A program made the position numbers and the translations under genes. Below, piece by piece: positions 8,418 to 20,227 of a stretch of 64,000 nucleotides of DNA. The stretch's first letter is position 1, and each line of letters begins with the position of its first letter. A model generated the notes under the pieces. The model ran no database searches. It was not told the origin of the DNA and worked only from the letters and a program-made list of their open reading frames with translations. This stretch comes from Hirundichthys speculiger (Eukaryota > Chordata > Actinopteri > Beloniformes > Exocoetidae), in assembly GCA_018398805.1 (NCBI GenBank), contig JAGFBZ010000728.1, positions 307,539 to 371,538 on the forward strand. The letters run 5' to 3'.

Positions 8418-10164
8418 TAGGACTGGGCAAGTTAACGCGTTATTATCGCGTTAACTCATTAATTCATTAACACCGAAATTTATTTTACCGCAGGTTAACG
8501 CATGTTGCTCACATGCTTTTGTTTTGAAAAGTCTGTTATTGGCTGCTGTGGAACTGGCAGGAATTGGCAGGAAAAGCTAAAACAGACATGGAGAACGGTA
8601 AAAATCCATGTTCTTTACAGTTCAGGTAGCTACTCAGGTAGCAATTTTAACAATTCTGTCTAAAAAAAAAACAATTCTGGACTGCAACAAAACTTTGTGG
8701 TCATTCCTCCATGTTCCATCAGATCTGCTCCATGTGTTCACTGTCCTGCTGTTCTCTCTCTAGCTGGTTACTGCAGTGCAGCTCCATCTAGTGGCACAGA
8801 TGTGTAATGACAACAGAAAGTCTATTCCTTGGTTATAAAGCAAAGCAATTTCTGGGTCACGTAAACCAGACAATAAAATATTAAAAACAAATTCAGTCTC
8901 GTGGCCTGTTTGCTAAAATTTTTTTGTATTAGATTAAAAAAAACAGGGATAAAAAATAAAAAGTCACATTTTAATTTCGTAAATTTTTGATTAACAATCG
9001 AAAATGGAATAAAACAAATACACAGATTGTTAGAGCCATTTTGTATAGTACACACAATGCGATTAATATATGGTAAGTGGACTGCACTTATATAGCGCTT
9101 TCCAGACACCATCATGGTGCCCCCAAAGCGCTTTACAATGTGTCTCATTCACCCATTCACACACACATTCATACACCAGTGGGCGGCTGCTGCCATGCAA
9201 GGAGATAAGTTAGGGTTCAGTGTCTTGCCCAAGGACACTTTGGCATGCGGACAGTTGGAGCCGGGATCGAGCCGCCAACATCCCAGTGACTGGACGACCC
9301 GCTCTACCAGCTGAGCTACAGCCACCCATAATTTCCACCAATGTTTCAGATTTGTTGCATTTATATATAGTTGAGCTAATGATAATGCCTGTTGGTTAAT
9401 CATAACTTCTCTTTTCTTATTAGCTAAGACGTGCTAAACGTGACGTGTGCGTGTGTTTTTTATTCTATTAGGACTATGGAGGCGAGGAGAGCACACTAGT
9501 TTTTGACTAGTTTTATTTTGGTTGTAACCTTAAGAAAAGTTTAATAAACCCTCAAGAGAAAGGAAAATCTTTTGCGACTGAAGACACGCGTTAATTACAT
9601 GCTCGAACTCCATAGTAGTGTTTGCTTACATAAAAAAGAGGCGGAGCCACACTATCACAGATAATTACGGATTGGTAAAGTTACTGAACTTTAACATGGA
9701 CATTTTCATTTTAAAGTTCTCCCAGACGGAGGATTCAACAGAAACAAGGTTATTTGTAACAAGTGACAAGTTGAACTCCCCGTTAAAAGTTTCTGCTGTT
9801 ACCTCAGAAATGACCTGTTTTAATATTCATTTTGTTGGACTTTGTTTGACTCTTTTTTATTTTTTATAAAAACAGGATGAAATTAATGCCCTGGCAGTGG
9901 CAATAAGTTTGATTTTATTTTACATTTTTTAAGACAGTAACACTAAATATGTGTTACTGACAAGTGCTGATGTTAAAAGTGTTTGAACAACAAATGTTAT
10001 GACACTTTAATTCATATGGCAGCAGAACATTTAAATAAAAGTGCATTTTACACTACTTTTGAATTCATTAGTTGATTTGGCGTATACAATGCGATTAATC
10101 GTGATTAATCAGGGAACTAATGCGATTAATCGCGATTAATAATATTAATTGTTGACCAGCTCTA
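8418..10164 (+). mobile_element. hAT non-autonomous element with 8-bp target duplication
   Basis: Ends are TAGGACTGGGCAAGTTAA (8418) and TTAATTGTTGACCAGCTCTA (10164), inverted repeats of the TAGRGCTGGRCAA type. Flanks are ATAATTAC (8410-8417) and AAAATTAC (10165-10172), an 8-bp duplication with one mismatch, diagnostic of hAT. Terminal regions are rich in GTTAACGCGTTA and GCGATTAATCGCGATTAAT motifs. The 3' 310 bp recur at 35757-36085. A tRNA-derived SINE is inserted at 9074-9327. No transposase remains; the open frames inside are short. A CTCF-like sequence on the minus strand lies at 8780-8799. Confidence 0.85.
9074..9327 (-). mobile_element. tRNA-derived SINE
   Basis: On the minus strand the element starts GGGTGGCTGTAGCTCAG at 9327, with an RNA polymerase III A box TAGCTCAGCTGGTAGAGC (9301-9318) and a B box GGCTCGATCCC (9263-9273, one mismatch to GGTTCGANNCC), spaced as in a tRNA gene. 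The tRNA-unrelated body follows (CCAAGTGTCCTTGGGCAAGA region, then AAAGCGCTATATAAGTGCAG) ending near 9074. The body and head are a widespread fish SINE type. It lies inside the hAT at 8418-10164, so it inserted later. I did not find a clear target duplication. Not a functional tRNA: cloverleaf pairing is not maintained over the head. Confidence 0.8.
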
Positions 10165-10530
10165 AAAATTACATATTCTAACAGACAACATCAAACAAAA
10201 AGATTAAGATTGAGTCATTACGAGTCTGAACCGCTCCATCAGACCTGCAGGCCCGTCTCCTGCTGCTGTTCGAGTGCAGCAATCATCACTCACAGAGGTC
10301 AGAAGGGAAGTTCAAAATGCTAAATCCTCCCAGCATCACGGTGATGTAAAACCCTAATTCATGGAATGTACTCTGATCATTTTGTTACCAGACGGAAAGT
10401 CAATTTTTACCATCACTAATTCAGAAAAGGCACATAGCAGGGAGGTGGGGTGAAGGACCGAGACCCTACGAGTGTGTGCGCTCTCCTGGAGGGAAGGCCG
10501 ACCCCCGGGCTGCCACCTCAGATCCATGGC

Positions 10531-10587
10531 CGCCTCCTCCTCCTCCTCCTCCTCCTCTTCCTCCTCCTCCTCCTCCTCCTCCTCCCA
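10531..10587. repeat. (TCC)n microsatellite
   Basis: About 18 tandem TCC triplets with one TTCC interruption. The overlapping frame reads poly-Ser but has no other support as a gene. Confidence 0.9.
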
Positions 10588-10738
10588 GCTGAGCCTTAAG
10601 TCCTCCCAGAGCCATAACTTATCTGCATCCTGCCTCCATAACTCTAATCATGTGTCACGCAGAGGTTCATCTCCTGCCCTGTGCAAACCGGTTGAAAAAT
10701 GCGCACGCGCAGATGAATTCCCTTGAAAAAGTGCGCCG

Positions 10739-10754
10739 TGACTAGATGGCAGCA
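10739..10754 (+). promoter_or_regulatory. CTCF-like core
   Basis: TGACTAGATGGCAGCA contains ACTAGATGGCAG, a full match to the core ASYAGRKGGCRS of the CTCF consensus. Binding is not demonstrable from sequence. Confidence 0.35.
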
Positions 10755-11358
10755 CATTTAAATCCTCCAGGAGCGAAGCGGCGAGGTCTTTTCCTCAGCC
10801 GCTGATCAGCAGCAGCGCCTTCGTGGGAAACTCAAAAACCCCTCCGGCGCAAAAAAACTCAACCCAGAACCAGAAATCCAAAACAACCCACCTAAATCCC
10901 TAATCCTTAATGATTCCTCCGTCCCGTCTGGATGAGAAACTCTCCGACCACGGCACAGTTGAGGAGATTTGTAATCGACTTCACGAGTTGCAGCTACTTT
11001 ATTTCAAAGAGCAAGGAACAGTTCTGTTCGACTTAACCCGCCGACAAACATGACGACGCAAGAAAGGAAGAAAAGAGAAAGAAAAGAAGAAGGAAAAGCC
11101 AATCTGGTCCTGTGCTGCGACGCAAAATAGACACAAAGAAACAATCATCGCGCTCCCTGTAAGTGAAAGGTGAAAGGTGAGCGTCTCAGGCCGCAGATGT
11201 GTTTCGGTTGAGAGCTTCTTCTGTCGTTTCACTAATGTGACGGCAGTTACCAGGGGTGGACCGGTAATCTGTGGATTCTGGGAAAGTCCAGAGCGGTCGT
11301 CTGGTCTCCGACTGTCAGGGCCGACAGGTTCAATAACCAAAATTTTCAGTCTATCAAC

Positions 11359-11375
11359 TAACAGCAGGGGGCGCT
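11359..11375 (+). promoter_or_regulatory. CTCF-like core
   Basis: AACAGCAGGGGGCGCTA contains AGCAGGGGGCGC, a full match to the CTCF core and close to the strongest form of the motif. Same strand as the site 620 bp upstream. Confidence 0.45.
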
Positions 11376-11814
11376 AAGACGATCATTTATCATTTACAGG
11401 CCTAAAAACGAACAAAGCAGACTAACGTTAGCGTCTGTCTACAGAAAGATGGAAGCAGAAAACGCAAGGAAAAAGATGAATGGGAAAAATGAAAACTAAA
11501 GAAAGCCAAGTAAGTTTGAGGGGGAGAAGTTTTTCCCATTTAGTCACTATTTATCTTTGTCTTCTCTTTCGTGGTGCTGGTGGGTCAATGTCCGTGGAAT
11601 AGGCTATAAATGTTTCAAAGACGATTGGTTGATTGGTTTCCTAACTAATCACAGCAGCACTGCATGGGGCAATTTAATTTTAAAAATCAGTATAATGTCA
11701 GGGCCTTACAATAGTGTTTACTAGGTAGTCTAGTGGTTTGTGGGTTCAATTTCCAGTGTTGTAATATGTTGTTGTGTCCATTTTTAGTCATTGCTTTCTC
11801 TCGATCCAATAAAC

Positions 11815-12066
11815 TAGGGATGTCCGATAGTGGCTTTTTTGCCGATATCCGATATGCCGATATTGTCCAACTCTCAATTTCCGATTCCGATATCTACCGA
11901 TATCTACCGATACCAATATATGCGGGCTATTTTTCCTCAAAACTAATTTTAGGTAACATCACATTACTCCTGTCCTGGAATTAACACATTGTCTGTGCAA
12001 AAAAAAAAAAAAAAAAAAAACGATAACGATATTTACCGATATTACATTTTTACGCCAACATCCCTA
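11815..12066 (+). mobile_element. hAT MITE with perfect 8-bp target duplication
   Basis: Starts TAGGGATGTCCGATAGTGG, ends GCCAACATCCCTA. Flanks are identical: CAATAAAC at 11807-11814 and 12067-12074. The interior consists of repeated CCGATATCTACCGATA motifs on both arms and an A-run at 12000-12020. 252 bp, non-coding. Confidence 0.9.
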
Positions 12067-12074
12067 CAATAAAC

Positions 12075-12935
12075 GCCACTAGAAAATCTGATATGACATA
12101 TAAAACATAACCTGCTATCTACTGCTGACTAAATGGTGAATAATCTACTCTGTTGGGTTTATAAATGTGTAAATCTGACACCCCCACCCCCACCCCCATT
12201 ATTGGTGGGCCTTCTTAGTGGAGGGGGGGGGGAGTCCAGGTTTGTTTTTTACTCCCAGTCCGTCCCTGGCAACTGCTGAATTAAAAAAATTCATGTTGTT
12301 GCTGGAAATGGATTAAACGCTGCCCAAACTGAGCGCACGTTTTTATGTACCCTTATACGGTGTTGTTGACATGTCCGCGCCATCCATCCATCCATCTCGA
12401 CTGCAACCGGGCAACAAATGTGGTAGACGTAATCACGGAGCAATGCTTCTTTCCTCCCCGGGTGCGGAGGACGATCCGCCCATCAAGCTATGGTGCAGCC
12501 TGAGCTGTATCTGCAGCGACGTGGCTACAAAAACACTCTGATGTTCCAGCTGCCCCAATCTCCTACCACTGAACGTCTGCCAGATGTTGGCTTTGCAGCA
12601 GAATCGCCCTCGGTCTGAGATAACTGAGCTTTAATAAACAATATAAACAGGTTTGTTTTCTTTTTGCCATATGAGTTGGAGCCAGTGCAGTTTAAGTTCT
12701 TCCTCAAATGAATGAATCACATTTTTAAAGGAAGTTACGAAGTCGAGACGGTCATAACTGAAACCTCCACCTGCTGCTTGAGCTTCAGATCCCTTTATAA
12801 CCCAAACGTTTTCATCTTCTTTATAACTCTGCAAACCTCATGGCAGAATAATAATCCAGTAGAAGAAAAGTGTGAGAGGTTTGTAGCTGCCAGAGTTCCA
12901 GTCATCGCTGATGAGCGTCCGGTGCTCGTCCCTTC
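12075..12935. other. Unassigned sequence
   Basis: Contains a C-rich tract (12180-12197), a G-run (12222-12232) and a short CATC run at 12381-12394. No gene recognised; the small open frames near 12525-12954 on both strands lack any family signature. Confidence 0.35.
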
Positions 12936-13364
12936 GTCCTACCCAGGGTTATAATAGTTTTGGATTTTCCATTAGTTTTAGTTTTTAGTTTAGTTTTTCA
13001 AATTCAGTTAGTTTTAATTCATTTTTAGAGCAATTTTACTAGTTATTATTTGTTTTTGTTTTGAAATACTTAGTTTTAGTTTAGTTTTTATTAGTTTCAG
13101 TGTTAGCTTGTAGTTTTATTTTGTAAATTAGGGTTGTAATTTTGGTTGGAGTGAAGCACTGAACTTTTCGAAGGCTATTGAATCGCATAGTCGTGTTTAC
13201 ATTCTGATCTCAATAAACATATTTATCAATGCGTCTTCCCTCTTGTGGTGTTCCTGCGTATTTACTGACCAGCAGCTATCTGGTCTCCATGGAAACAGTC
13301 CATTATAGTTGCTGTTTTCTCCCATTCCTTCCCAACGCTGACTGGCCTGCAGCTGTAGCTTCTC

Positions 13365-13682
13365 TTTCCAGGGGGCTAGCTTAGGCTAGCTTATCCAGCT
13401 AGTCTTGGTTAGCCTTCTTTCCAGGGGGCTAGCTTAGGTTAGCTTATCCAGCTAGTCTTGGTTAGCCTTCTTTCCAGGGGGCTAGCTTAGGTTAGCTTAT
13501 CCAGCTAGTCTGGGTTAGCCTTCTTTCCAGGGGGCTAGCTTAGGCTAGCTTATCCAGCAGTCTTGGTTAGCCTTCTTTCCAGGGGGCTAGCTTAGGCTAG
13601 TTTATCCAGCTAGTCTTGGTTAGCCTTCTTTCCAGGGGGCTAGCTTAGGCTAGCTTATCCAGCTAGTCTTGGTTAGCCTTCT
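13365..13682. repeat. 53-bp minisatellite, six copies, inside hAT
   Basis: Units begin CCAGGGGGCTAGCTTAGG at 13368, 13421, 13474, 13527, 13579 and 13632, a period of 53 (one unit 52), and each ends GGTTAGCCTTCTTT. Sequence divergence between units is a few bases. The related element at 37170 has one unit (37641-37690). Confidence 0.95.
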
Positions 13683-13863
13683 TGTGCGAGCTTTTCAAAT
13701 GGACTTTCAGATTCGTGGTTTTTTTCTCCTTCAGAAGTATTCCACACATTGTATCACCTGCTTCTACAACAAGGCACTTATTTTTATCGTTAACACAGTC
13801 ATAGTCAAAGAAATCCCAAATAGGACTGTGCTGCTTTCTCCCAACTTTTGCCGCAGCCATCAC
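13663..13863 (-). pseudogene. hAT transposase N-terminal BED zinc-finger fragment
   Basis: 66 codons starting MMAAAKVGRKQHSPIWDFFD and continuing CGILLKEKKTTNLKVHLKSS-H-K, the BED-finger pattern of hAT transposases: an aromatic W-x-F-F near the start, a cysteine centre and a terminal TNLKVHL with H-x4-H. The known role is DNA binding at element ends. The frame ends where the 53-bp minisatellite begins, and no catalytic or dimerisation region is present, so it is only a fragment. The same peptide is encoded on the opposite strand at 37451-37642. Confidence 0.7.
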
Positions 13864-14163
13864 TGCTGATCACTTTATTATTTATTTTTTTTTTTTTGCG
13901 GTTGTTGTTGTACGGCGGAGCGAAGTTAATAGATTTCCAATGTTTATGAGAAAAAAAATTACAAACACAAAAACGAAGAACGTTCTTGACATTATTATAG
14001 TTAGTTTTAGTTTGTTTTATAGACACATAGTACAGTTTCAGTTAGTTATCGTTTTTTTAAAAGCTCGCATTTTTCCTTTATTTCAGTTAACGAAAATGTT
14101 TTTTCAATTCTAGTTTTTGTTATTTCGTTCGTTTTCGTTAACGATAATAACCTTGGTGCTACC

Positions 14164-14771
14164 TGGGTCACCAGCCCCGTCTGGAGTGTTGAAGCTGGGT
14201 CTTCTTTCTGCCGTTGAGTCCTCATGTCATCCAGTCGAATCTCCGCTGATCAGACAAGTTGATCAGACGGGTTTTTGCTTCAAACTCCCCCCTGGGCTCG
14301 TCCTCCATCTTTATCTGAGTCGATCATTTAGTGGAGATATTTCCGTGTCAAGTACTCGCGAGTGATGTGGGGAGAAAAGAAAAAGCTACTGCAAAATTTA
14401 CTGCACCTCTGCAGATTAACACCTACCGTACAGTCACGTGAAAACTCACACAACTATAAATATATATTTATAGAGGCTTATAAGCTCATCATCTGAAAGT
14501 CTGGATGAGCTGATGGTTTTAATATATGCACCCTAATTAAAGGTGATATAGCTATTAACTACAGCAGGATGATGTAAGTGGAAGTTCAAACTGCTGGAGC
14601 TCATTGTGAAGATACAAATCACCCGTAGATGAGTAAGAGAGGACACAGCTGCAGTCCTGGCAGGCTCCGACCGGTCCCCGTTTTCATTTCTTTTATTTAA
14701 CCGTTATTTAACAGTCGTAGATGTTTCTTGACCGAGACGGCAGCAGCAGCACAACCTCACACACAAGACAT
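14164..14771. other. Unique sequence between two hAT elements
   Basis: No gene or repeat recognised. Confidence 0.3.
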
Positions 14772-14779
14772 TTCATATT

Positions 14780-15875
14780 TAGGGGTGCACGATAACTATC
14801 GGACCGATAACAGGAAATTATGACATCATTCCAATAACTCCGATATCACGACGAATAGCCCCGATAACATATATATTTTTGTCAACACAGCAGTGCCTAG
14901 CTCCCTCTGAGCCTTGAATGACCGGCAGTGAATGTTATGTTCAAGTGACGTCGGCATAATCAGAAAAACGAATACTCAGTAAGGAAAATCAAGAATACCC
15001 CCTCGTGCCAGAAAACAACTTGTTAAGTCGGTCATAATTTTGATAGTTGCTGACTTGAATTGATATTCGCAGTATTTACCCACATGTTACACATAAAAAA
15101 GAAAAAAAATTTGAAAAGGCTGAAAGAACGACTAGTAAACGAGGGAACTTCGGAATTTACGTTACACCTTGAATGCAGCATCCATTGTGCTGATCACAAC
15201 AAACATGGCGGTGATGGTATGGAGCTTTGTTAAAGTTTCAGAAGAAGATAGTTTGGTGGTTTTTTGTGGACAAATGCTCCGAGCGAATTCTATGAGGAGG
15301 GAAGCACAAGCTTTAATACGTAAAACCTGATCAGCCACCTACAACATAACAAGCGCTTCGATTTTGAAATCGCGCTAACGTGAGCTAATGCTAACGTGCG
15401 CAAGTCAGCAGTAGTCTCCCCTCCCCTCATCTCTCTCATCTAAAGCTTCCATGAGATTAAAAAAACAAAAAAAATCACTGAACCTCATTTACTTTAATTA
15501 AATGTATTAATTTAAATGGAACTACAAGTCAAAATCCTTTAAATGTTAATCTTTTTCAGTTAGTAATTCTGATGCATGTATTTCCATCAGTTCAAGGAGC
15601 CTTTATTTTTTATATCAGTCAGTAATGAACCTTATTTAAGTTGATGTGAGATATCAAATAGGTTTGTTTGATAGCTTTATGAAAATGTTAGAGAGGCTTG
15701 TCAATAGTTTTATAATGGAAAAAATAAATATCTGTTCATTTAAAGATTGATTTTGTTCATAGTATTGATGTAATGATCTTAGGTATATGTGTGTGTTATG
15801 GATTATTGGCCTTTAGGAGCTGAAAGTTATCGGTTATCGGTAACAGTTTTAAAACACAGTTATCATGCATCCCTA
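14780..15875 (+). mobile_element. hAT derivative, TAGGGGTGCACGATAA family, copy A
   Basis: Starts TAGGGGTGCACGATAACTAT and ends TTATCATGCATCCCTA. ATTTCAT occurs on both sides, but an 8-bp duplication is not in exact register. The interior encodes from 15205 MAVMVWSFVKVSEEDSLVVF, the aromatic start of a BED finger, then decays. Close relatives are at 18028-18982 (same strand) and 39140-39813 (inverted). Confidence 0.75.
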
Positions 15876-17024
15876 ATTTCATTCTTATACAAACTACACT
15901 TAAAAATAAAATGTGAAGATGATGAAGGAGATGATGACAAATGATGTCTAGAAACAGGGTTAAGTCCTTCAAAAAAGACTCAAAGGGAATCAAGGAGATA
16001 CGATAGCGGCGTTTTAAGGGTTTTTTTTTAGATCTGTACCAGTCTGAAGGAGTCCGTCCCGACTCTGGAGACAGTCGGCATGGAAACGTCCTGACAGCAG
16101 AAGGTCCATCAGGCCAGTGAACTACTGCCCCTGATAGACTTCAGGATCAAACAACTTATCATATCAGCAACGATCAGTGTTAATATTTAAGTAAAAAGGC
16201 GAACCTGGAGCAGAAGGAATATTGATGCCTCATCTAACAGCAGCCAGGGCCAGAAGAACATCTGAAGAACATCTGGAGGAGGCTGCTCAGCTTTTTCCAG
16301 GTTCGTTAACATTATGTCTCATTAAGAGCTAAAACCCTGAGAGACGTCAACAGTCAGAAGATCATCTCGACCGTTTCCCGCCCGCGTGTCCTTTACAGAC
16401 ACCTCGTCGGGTCAGAAAACCGGGTCGCGGAGCCTGAAGGGCACGACGGAGAAGCAGTAGGCAGTGAGTGAATAATGATCCTCGTCGCCAGACAATCCAT
16501 CCTGCCTCGTTTGTGCTGACTAATTAAGGCAGGGACCATAAATAAAGCGGCCACATCGAGATCCGTGACCTCTGGTTCTGGACCTCCTGCATCCGTGGAG
16601 GAAGGAGAAACGACAACAGGAGCGTTGGACTGAGCGAACGGGTCTCATTACGCTTTAGAGTCGTTCCCAAAAGCTGTTTTTTTTTTTTTTTTTAAGATTT
16701 TACGGCAGATTGGGACGTTTTATGGTTCTTTGTAACTCTGAGTATGTGTTGACCCATAAATATTTTGCAGAAACGCCATAAAAAAAAATGTCTCGCAGCC
16801 TAAAAAAAAAAGCATCCAAACTGAAAAACAGCACATCAGAGGAAAAAAAATAAAAAGAATCAGAGTTCATAAACTCAAATCTGTTCCACTTTATTTCCAC
16901 TGAACCTTCCAATAAAACTAAATCTAAACTGTTTCTGTCTGTAAAACACTTTCTGAGGTTTGAAAGAAATTATCCTGACAGTTACACGTGCGCTGCCAAG
17001 TGTGAGCTTTTTTCTAAACACTTT
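15876..17024. other. Unique sequence
   Basis: No gene recognised. A T-run lies at 16676-16693. The block 16470-16600, with a TTTGTGCTGACTAATTAAGG segment, is unique and AT-balanced and could be conserved non-coding DNA; I have no direct evidence. Confidence 0.3.
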
Positions 17025-17370
17025 TACATCTTTAATAGTAGCTCAGACCAGGACCAGAACTGGTCTCAGACCAGAACCTTAGCTGGTCTCAGACCAGGGT
17101 CTCAGACCAGGGCAGGAACCGGTCTCAGACCAGGACCAGAGCTGGCTCTGAGGAGGATGATGGTAACGTTCAGGTGTCTCCTTCGCCCAGAAAAGAAGGA
17201 ACCAGAGCTGCTGGACCAGAGCCAGTCTCAGACCAGGGTCTCGGACCAGAGCTGGAACCGGTCTCAGACCAGGACCAGAGCTGGCCCTGAAGAGGATGAT
17301 GGTAACGTTCGGGTGTCTCATTCGCCCAGAGAGGAAGGAACCAGACCGGTTTATTCGGTGGACGTGCTGA
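17025..17370. repeat. Minisatellite with GGTCTCAGACCAGG units and about 130-bp duplication
   Basis: The 12 to 15-bp palindromic motif GGTCTCAGACC recurs many times, and the block from GGTCTCAGACCAGGACCAGA through GGATGATGGTAACGTTC to CGCCCAGA appears twice (about 17120-17200 and 17258-17340). Open frames on both strands are repeat artefacts. Confidence 0.8.
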
Positions 17371-18019
17371 GATGATGCTGCAGCGGGTGAACCAGACCTG
17401 CTTAATGGGGACGGCACGTTGCACATAAAGGCATTTCTAATATTCACAGCCATTTACACCATTAAAATGATAGCGCCAAGAACCAGATTACTTCATTTGG
17501 ACGGGCCACTTGATTGGCTTTTTAACCACTGTGTTTATGACATTCCCACTTCACATCCTGAATTCTGATGAGGAACGGCAGCTAGCGGCGGCGGTCTGAG
17601 CACTAAGCCGGATTACAACAATAAGTTTGGTGTGAAATTGCACGATTCCCACAATTCCAAGAATACAAGATTAAAGGCTCCGACACACGGAGTCAGCTGC
17701 GAGGAGCGAGTCAGAATCGCCGGCCGCCGCCCCGCATCTTTACGCCCAAGTTCCTGACCGGTTACCCAGCACGTCAGGATCTTCCTGCTGGAGACCTCAC
17801 TGGCTTCTCTTGTTGTCCTGCTCTTGTTTTTTTTTGTCTTTCTTCTTGACTTATTAATACTCACGAGGATTCTGAGACAAGACTTTTAAAATGTGGTGAA
17901 AGAAAGTACCTTCTGGAAACTTGTTTTCTGTTCTGTGTGAATTAAAGGACAAGTCCAGGTCGGAAATATCAACAAGGTTCCTCACACAAGTACCAGATCA
18001 ACTAAATGAGTAACTAAAT
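17371..18019. other. Unique sequence
   Basis: No gene or repeat recognised. Confidence 0.3.
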
Positions 18020-18027
18020 GACTAAAC

Positions 18028-18982
18028 CAGGGGTGCACGATAACTATCGGGCTGATAACAGGAAATTATGACGTCATCCCGATAAGTCCGATATCACGAC
18101 GAATAGCCCCAATAACATATATATTTTCGCTCCCTCTGAGCCTTGAATGACCGGAATGTTATGTTCAAGTGACATCGGCATAATCAGAAAAATTATTACT
18201 CAATTAAGGAAAATCAAGAATACCCCCTCATGCCAGAAAACAACTTGTTAAGTCAGTCATAATTTTAGTAGTTGCTGACTTTAATTGATATTCGCAGTGT
18301 TCTCCCACATGTTACACATAAAAAAGAAAAAAAATAGAAAAGGCTGAAAGAACACTAACAAACGAGGGAAATGTGGGAATTTACGTTACACCTTGAATGC
18401 AGCCTGCAGCACAGCGTACTGATCACAACAAACATGGTGGCGTGGAACTTCGTTAAAGTTTCAGAAGAAGATAGTTTGGTGGTTATTTGTGACGAATCCT
18501 CCGAGTGAATTCTACGAGGAGGGAAACACAAGCTTTAATACGTAAAACCTGATCAGCCACCTACAACATAACAATCGCTTCCATGGAGTTTTGAAATCAC
18601 GCTAACGTGAGCTAACGGAAGCTAATGCTAATGTGCGCAAGCCAGCAGCAGTCTCCCCTCTCCCTCATTCCTCTCATCTAAAGCTTCCATGAGATTAAAA
18701 AGTAAAAATAAAAAACTACTGAACCTCATTTACTTTAATTAAAGGTATTAATTTAAATGGAACCATCAAAGGAGCCTTTTTTTTTATATCAGTTAATGTT
18801 ATCAAATTTTGTTTGACTTTAATGTTTGATTTTGTTCATTTAAAAAGTCAAAACTATTTTTGATTTTGTTCAAATGATCTTAGGTATATGTGTGTGTTAT
18901 CGGTTATCGGTATCGGCCTTTACGAGCTGAAAGTTATAGGTTATCTGTATCGGTTTTAAAAAACAGTTATCGTGCCTCTCTA
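18028..18982 (+). mobile_element. hAT derivative, same family, copy B, perfect target duplication
   Basis: Starts CAGGGGTGCACGATAACTAT and ends TATCGTGCCTCTCTA. Flanks are identical GACTAAAC at 18020-18027 and 18983-18990. About 955 bp, highly similar to copy A over most of its length, including the BED start (around 18440, TGGAACTTCGTTAAAGTTTC) and AAAACCTGATCAGCCACCTA. Non-coding decay with several indels relative to copy A. Confidence 0.9.
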
Positions 18983-18990
18983 GACTAAAC

Positions 18991-19351
18991 TGTTTAATTC
19001 TAATGTTCAGGTCCAAAGACAACAACGTCATTCTAATGAGTTTAATCCAGGTTTTTATGTCATCAGATGTGTCTGCGGACCGGCTAACGTTCATCTCTCA
19101 TCTGACTTCATCTTTAGGTATAGCTGAGTATCATCTGCACCATCTGCTGACTAATAACGGTACCTAATAGGAGGATGGATAAAGTGAAAAGCGTTGGTCC
19201 AAGCAGCAGAGAGTATAAAAGCCTGAGGCATGTGGCCTGTTGATATCACCGGATCGTTCCCATCTGATGTGGAAAGTTGATGGAGAGAATAAAGAGACGT
19301 GTTGATGGTCAGATGCAGCTGTCAGCTCTCTGAGCTCAACAGGATGAAACT
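18991..19351. other. Short unique stretch
   Basis: Nothing recognised. Confidence 0.3.
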
Positions 19352-19359
19352 GTCTAGTC

Positions 19360-20227
19360 CAGTGGTTCTCAACTGGTCTGGGTTCAGGACCCACCATCAC
19401 CCTTAATGACAAGCCGTGACCCAAATTAAGGAAAATTTCCAACTTCTCAAATTTATTGAATGAAAAGATCGTGCAGTTTGATGAATGCCATCATAAAAAA
19501 ATAAGTTTACTGGTGAACCAAAATGGCAAAAACCAAAATGGCTCCAAGTGGGAAATATTCCCTTTGATGCTCAATTAGCTGCATTTTAATTAAATCCAAA
19601 ACACTTCACTTCAGTAACTTCAGCCTTTTTTTTAACAGACTCAACATGCACAAACATGAAATAAAACTGCAACCACTGAGCAGTAGTTTCAAAAAGAACT
19701 CAGATATGTAGCATTTGCTGAGTACCCACTTCCTGAATATATAACAATTTCCTATTAAAACTATCTAGTCACTTATTTAAGCATTAATCATAAAGCTGAC
19801 ATAACAATCAGAACATTTCAGTAACAGCCATTTTTAAGACTCAACTGCTTTTATGCACAAACATGAAAAAAAACATTGCAACCACTGAGCAGTAGTTTCA
19901 AAAAGAACTCAAATTATATAGTTTTAGTTGAATAACCACTCACTGACCTTTGTCTTCAAGATAAGAAAATCCATATCTCATATATTCTTCGTTGTATCTG
20001 TGTTTCACCTGCTCAACATATGGAAACAAACTTTGCAGGTCTTTTTCTATGGTGTGAACTGGCGGGTCTTTACAGGACATTATCGCCATCTACTGTTAAG
20101 GAGTGTGAATGACACGCTTTTTTTTTTTTTTCTTTAGCATTTCCTTCCCCAGGCAAAGGCCCACGACCCACTGAAAACGGGTCTGCGACCCACTTTTGGG
20201 TCACGACCCACCAGTAGAGAACCACTG
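19360..20227 (+). mobile_element. hAT MITE, CAGTGGTTCTCAA family
   Basis: Ends CAGTGGTTCTCAACTGG and CCAGTAGAGAACCACTG are inverted repeats. Flanks GTCTAGTC (19352-19359) and GTCTAGAA (20228-20235) agree at 6 of 8 positions. Subterminal GACCCACC / GGTCACGACCCACC motifs are typical of this vertebrate MITE type. An internal direct similarity (AACCACTGAGCAGTAGTTTC at 19672 and 19882) marks a partial duplication. 868 bp, no coding frame. Confidence 0.85.
20081..20095 (-). promoter_or_regulatory. CTCF-like core carried by hAT MITE
   Basis: On the minus strand CAGTAGATGGCGATA matches the CTCF core except its last position. It sits inside the MITE at 19360-20227. Confidence 0.3.

Larger units (their letters stand above)
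10173..11806. other. Unique sequence with TCC microsatellite and two CTCF-like sites
   Basis: No gene supported. (TCC)n with interruptions spans about 10531-10587. The block 10440-11060 is GC-richer than its surroundings and free of repeats I recognise, so it is a candidate for conserved or regulatory DNA. Two sequences matching the CTCF core lie at 10739-10754 and 11359-11375. Confidence 0.4.
12944..14155 (-). mobile_element. hAT derivative with BED-finger fragment and expanded minisatellite
   Basis: Ends CAGGGTTATAATAGTTTTGG and GTTAACGATAATAACCTTG are imperfect inverted repeats. Flanks GTCCTACC (12936-12943) and GTGCTACC (14156-14163) form an 8-bp duplication with one mismatch. Subterminal regions are rich in TTAGTTTTAGTTTAGTTTTT. 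An inverted relative lies at 37170-38115. This copy carries a BED-type N-terminal fragment on the minus strand and six copies of a 53-bp unit that is single in the relative. Confidence 0.85.

Noticed and set aside
9149..9403. 84-codon minus-strand frame and a possible tRNA gene
   Set aside because: The A and B boxes belong to a SINE head; the sequence continues into the SINE body and does not keep a full cloverleaf.
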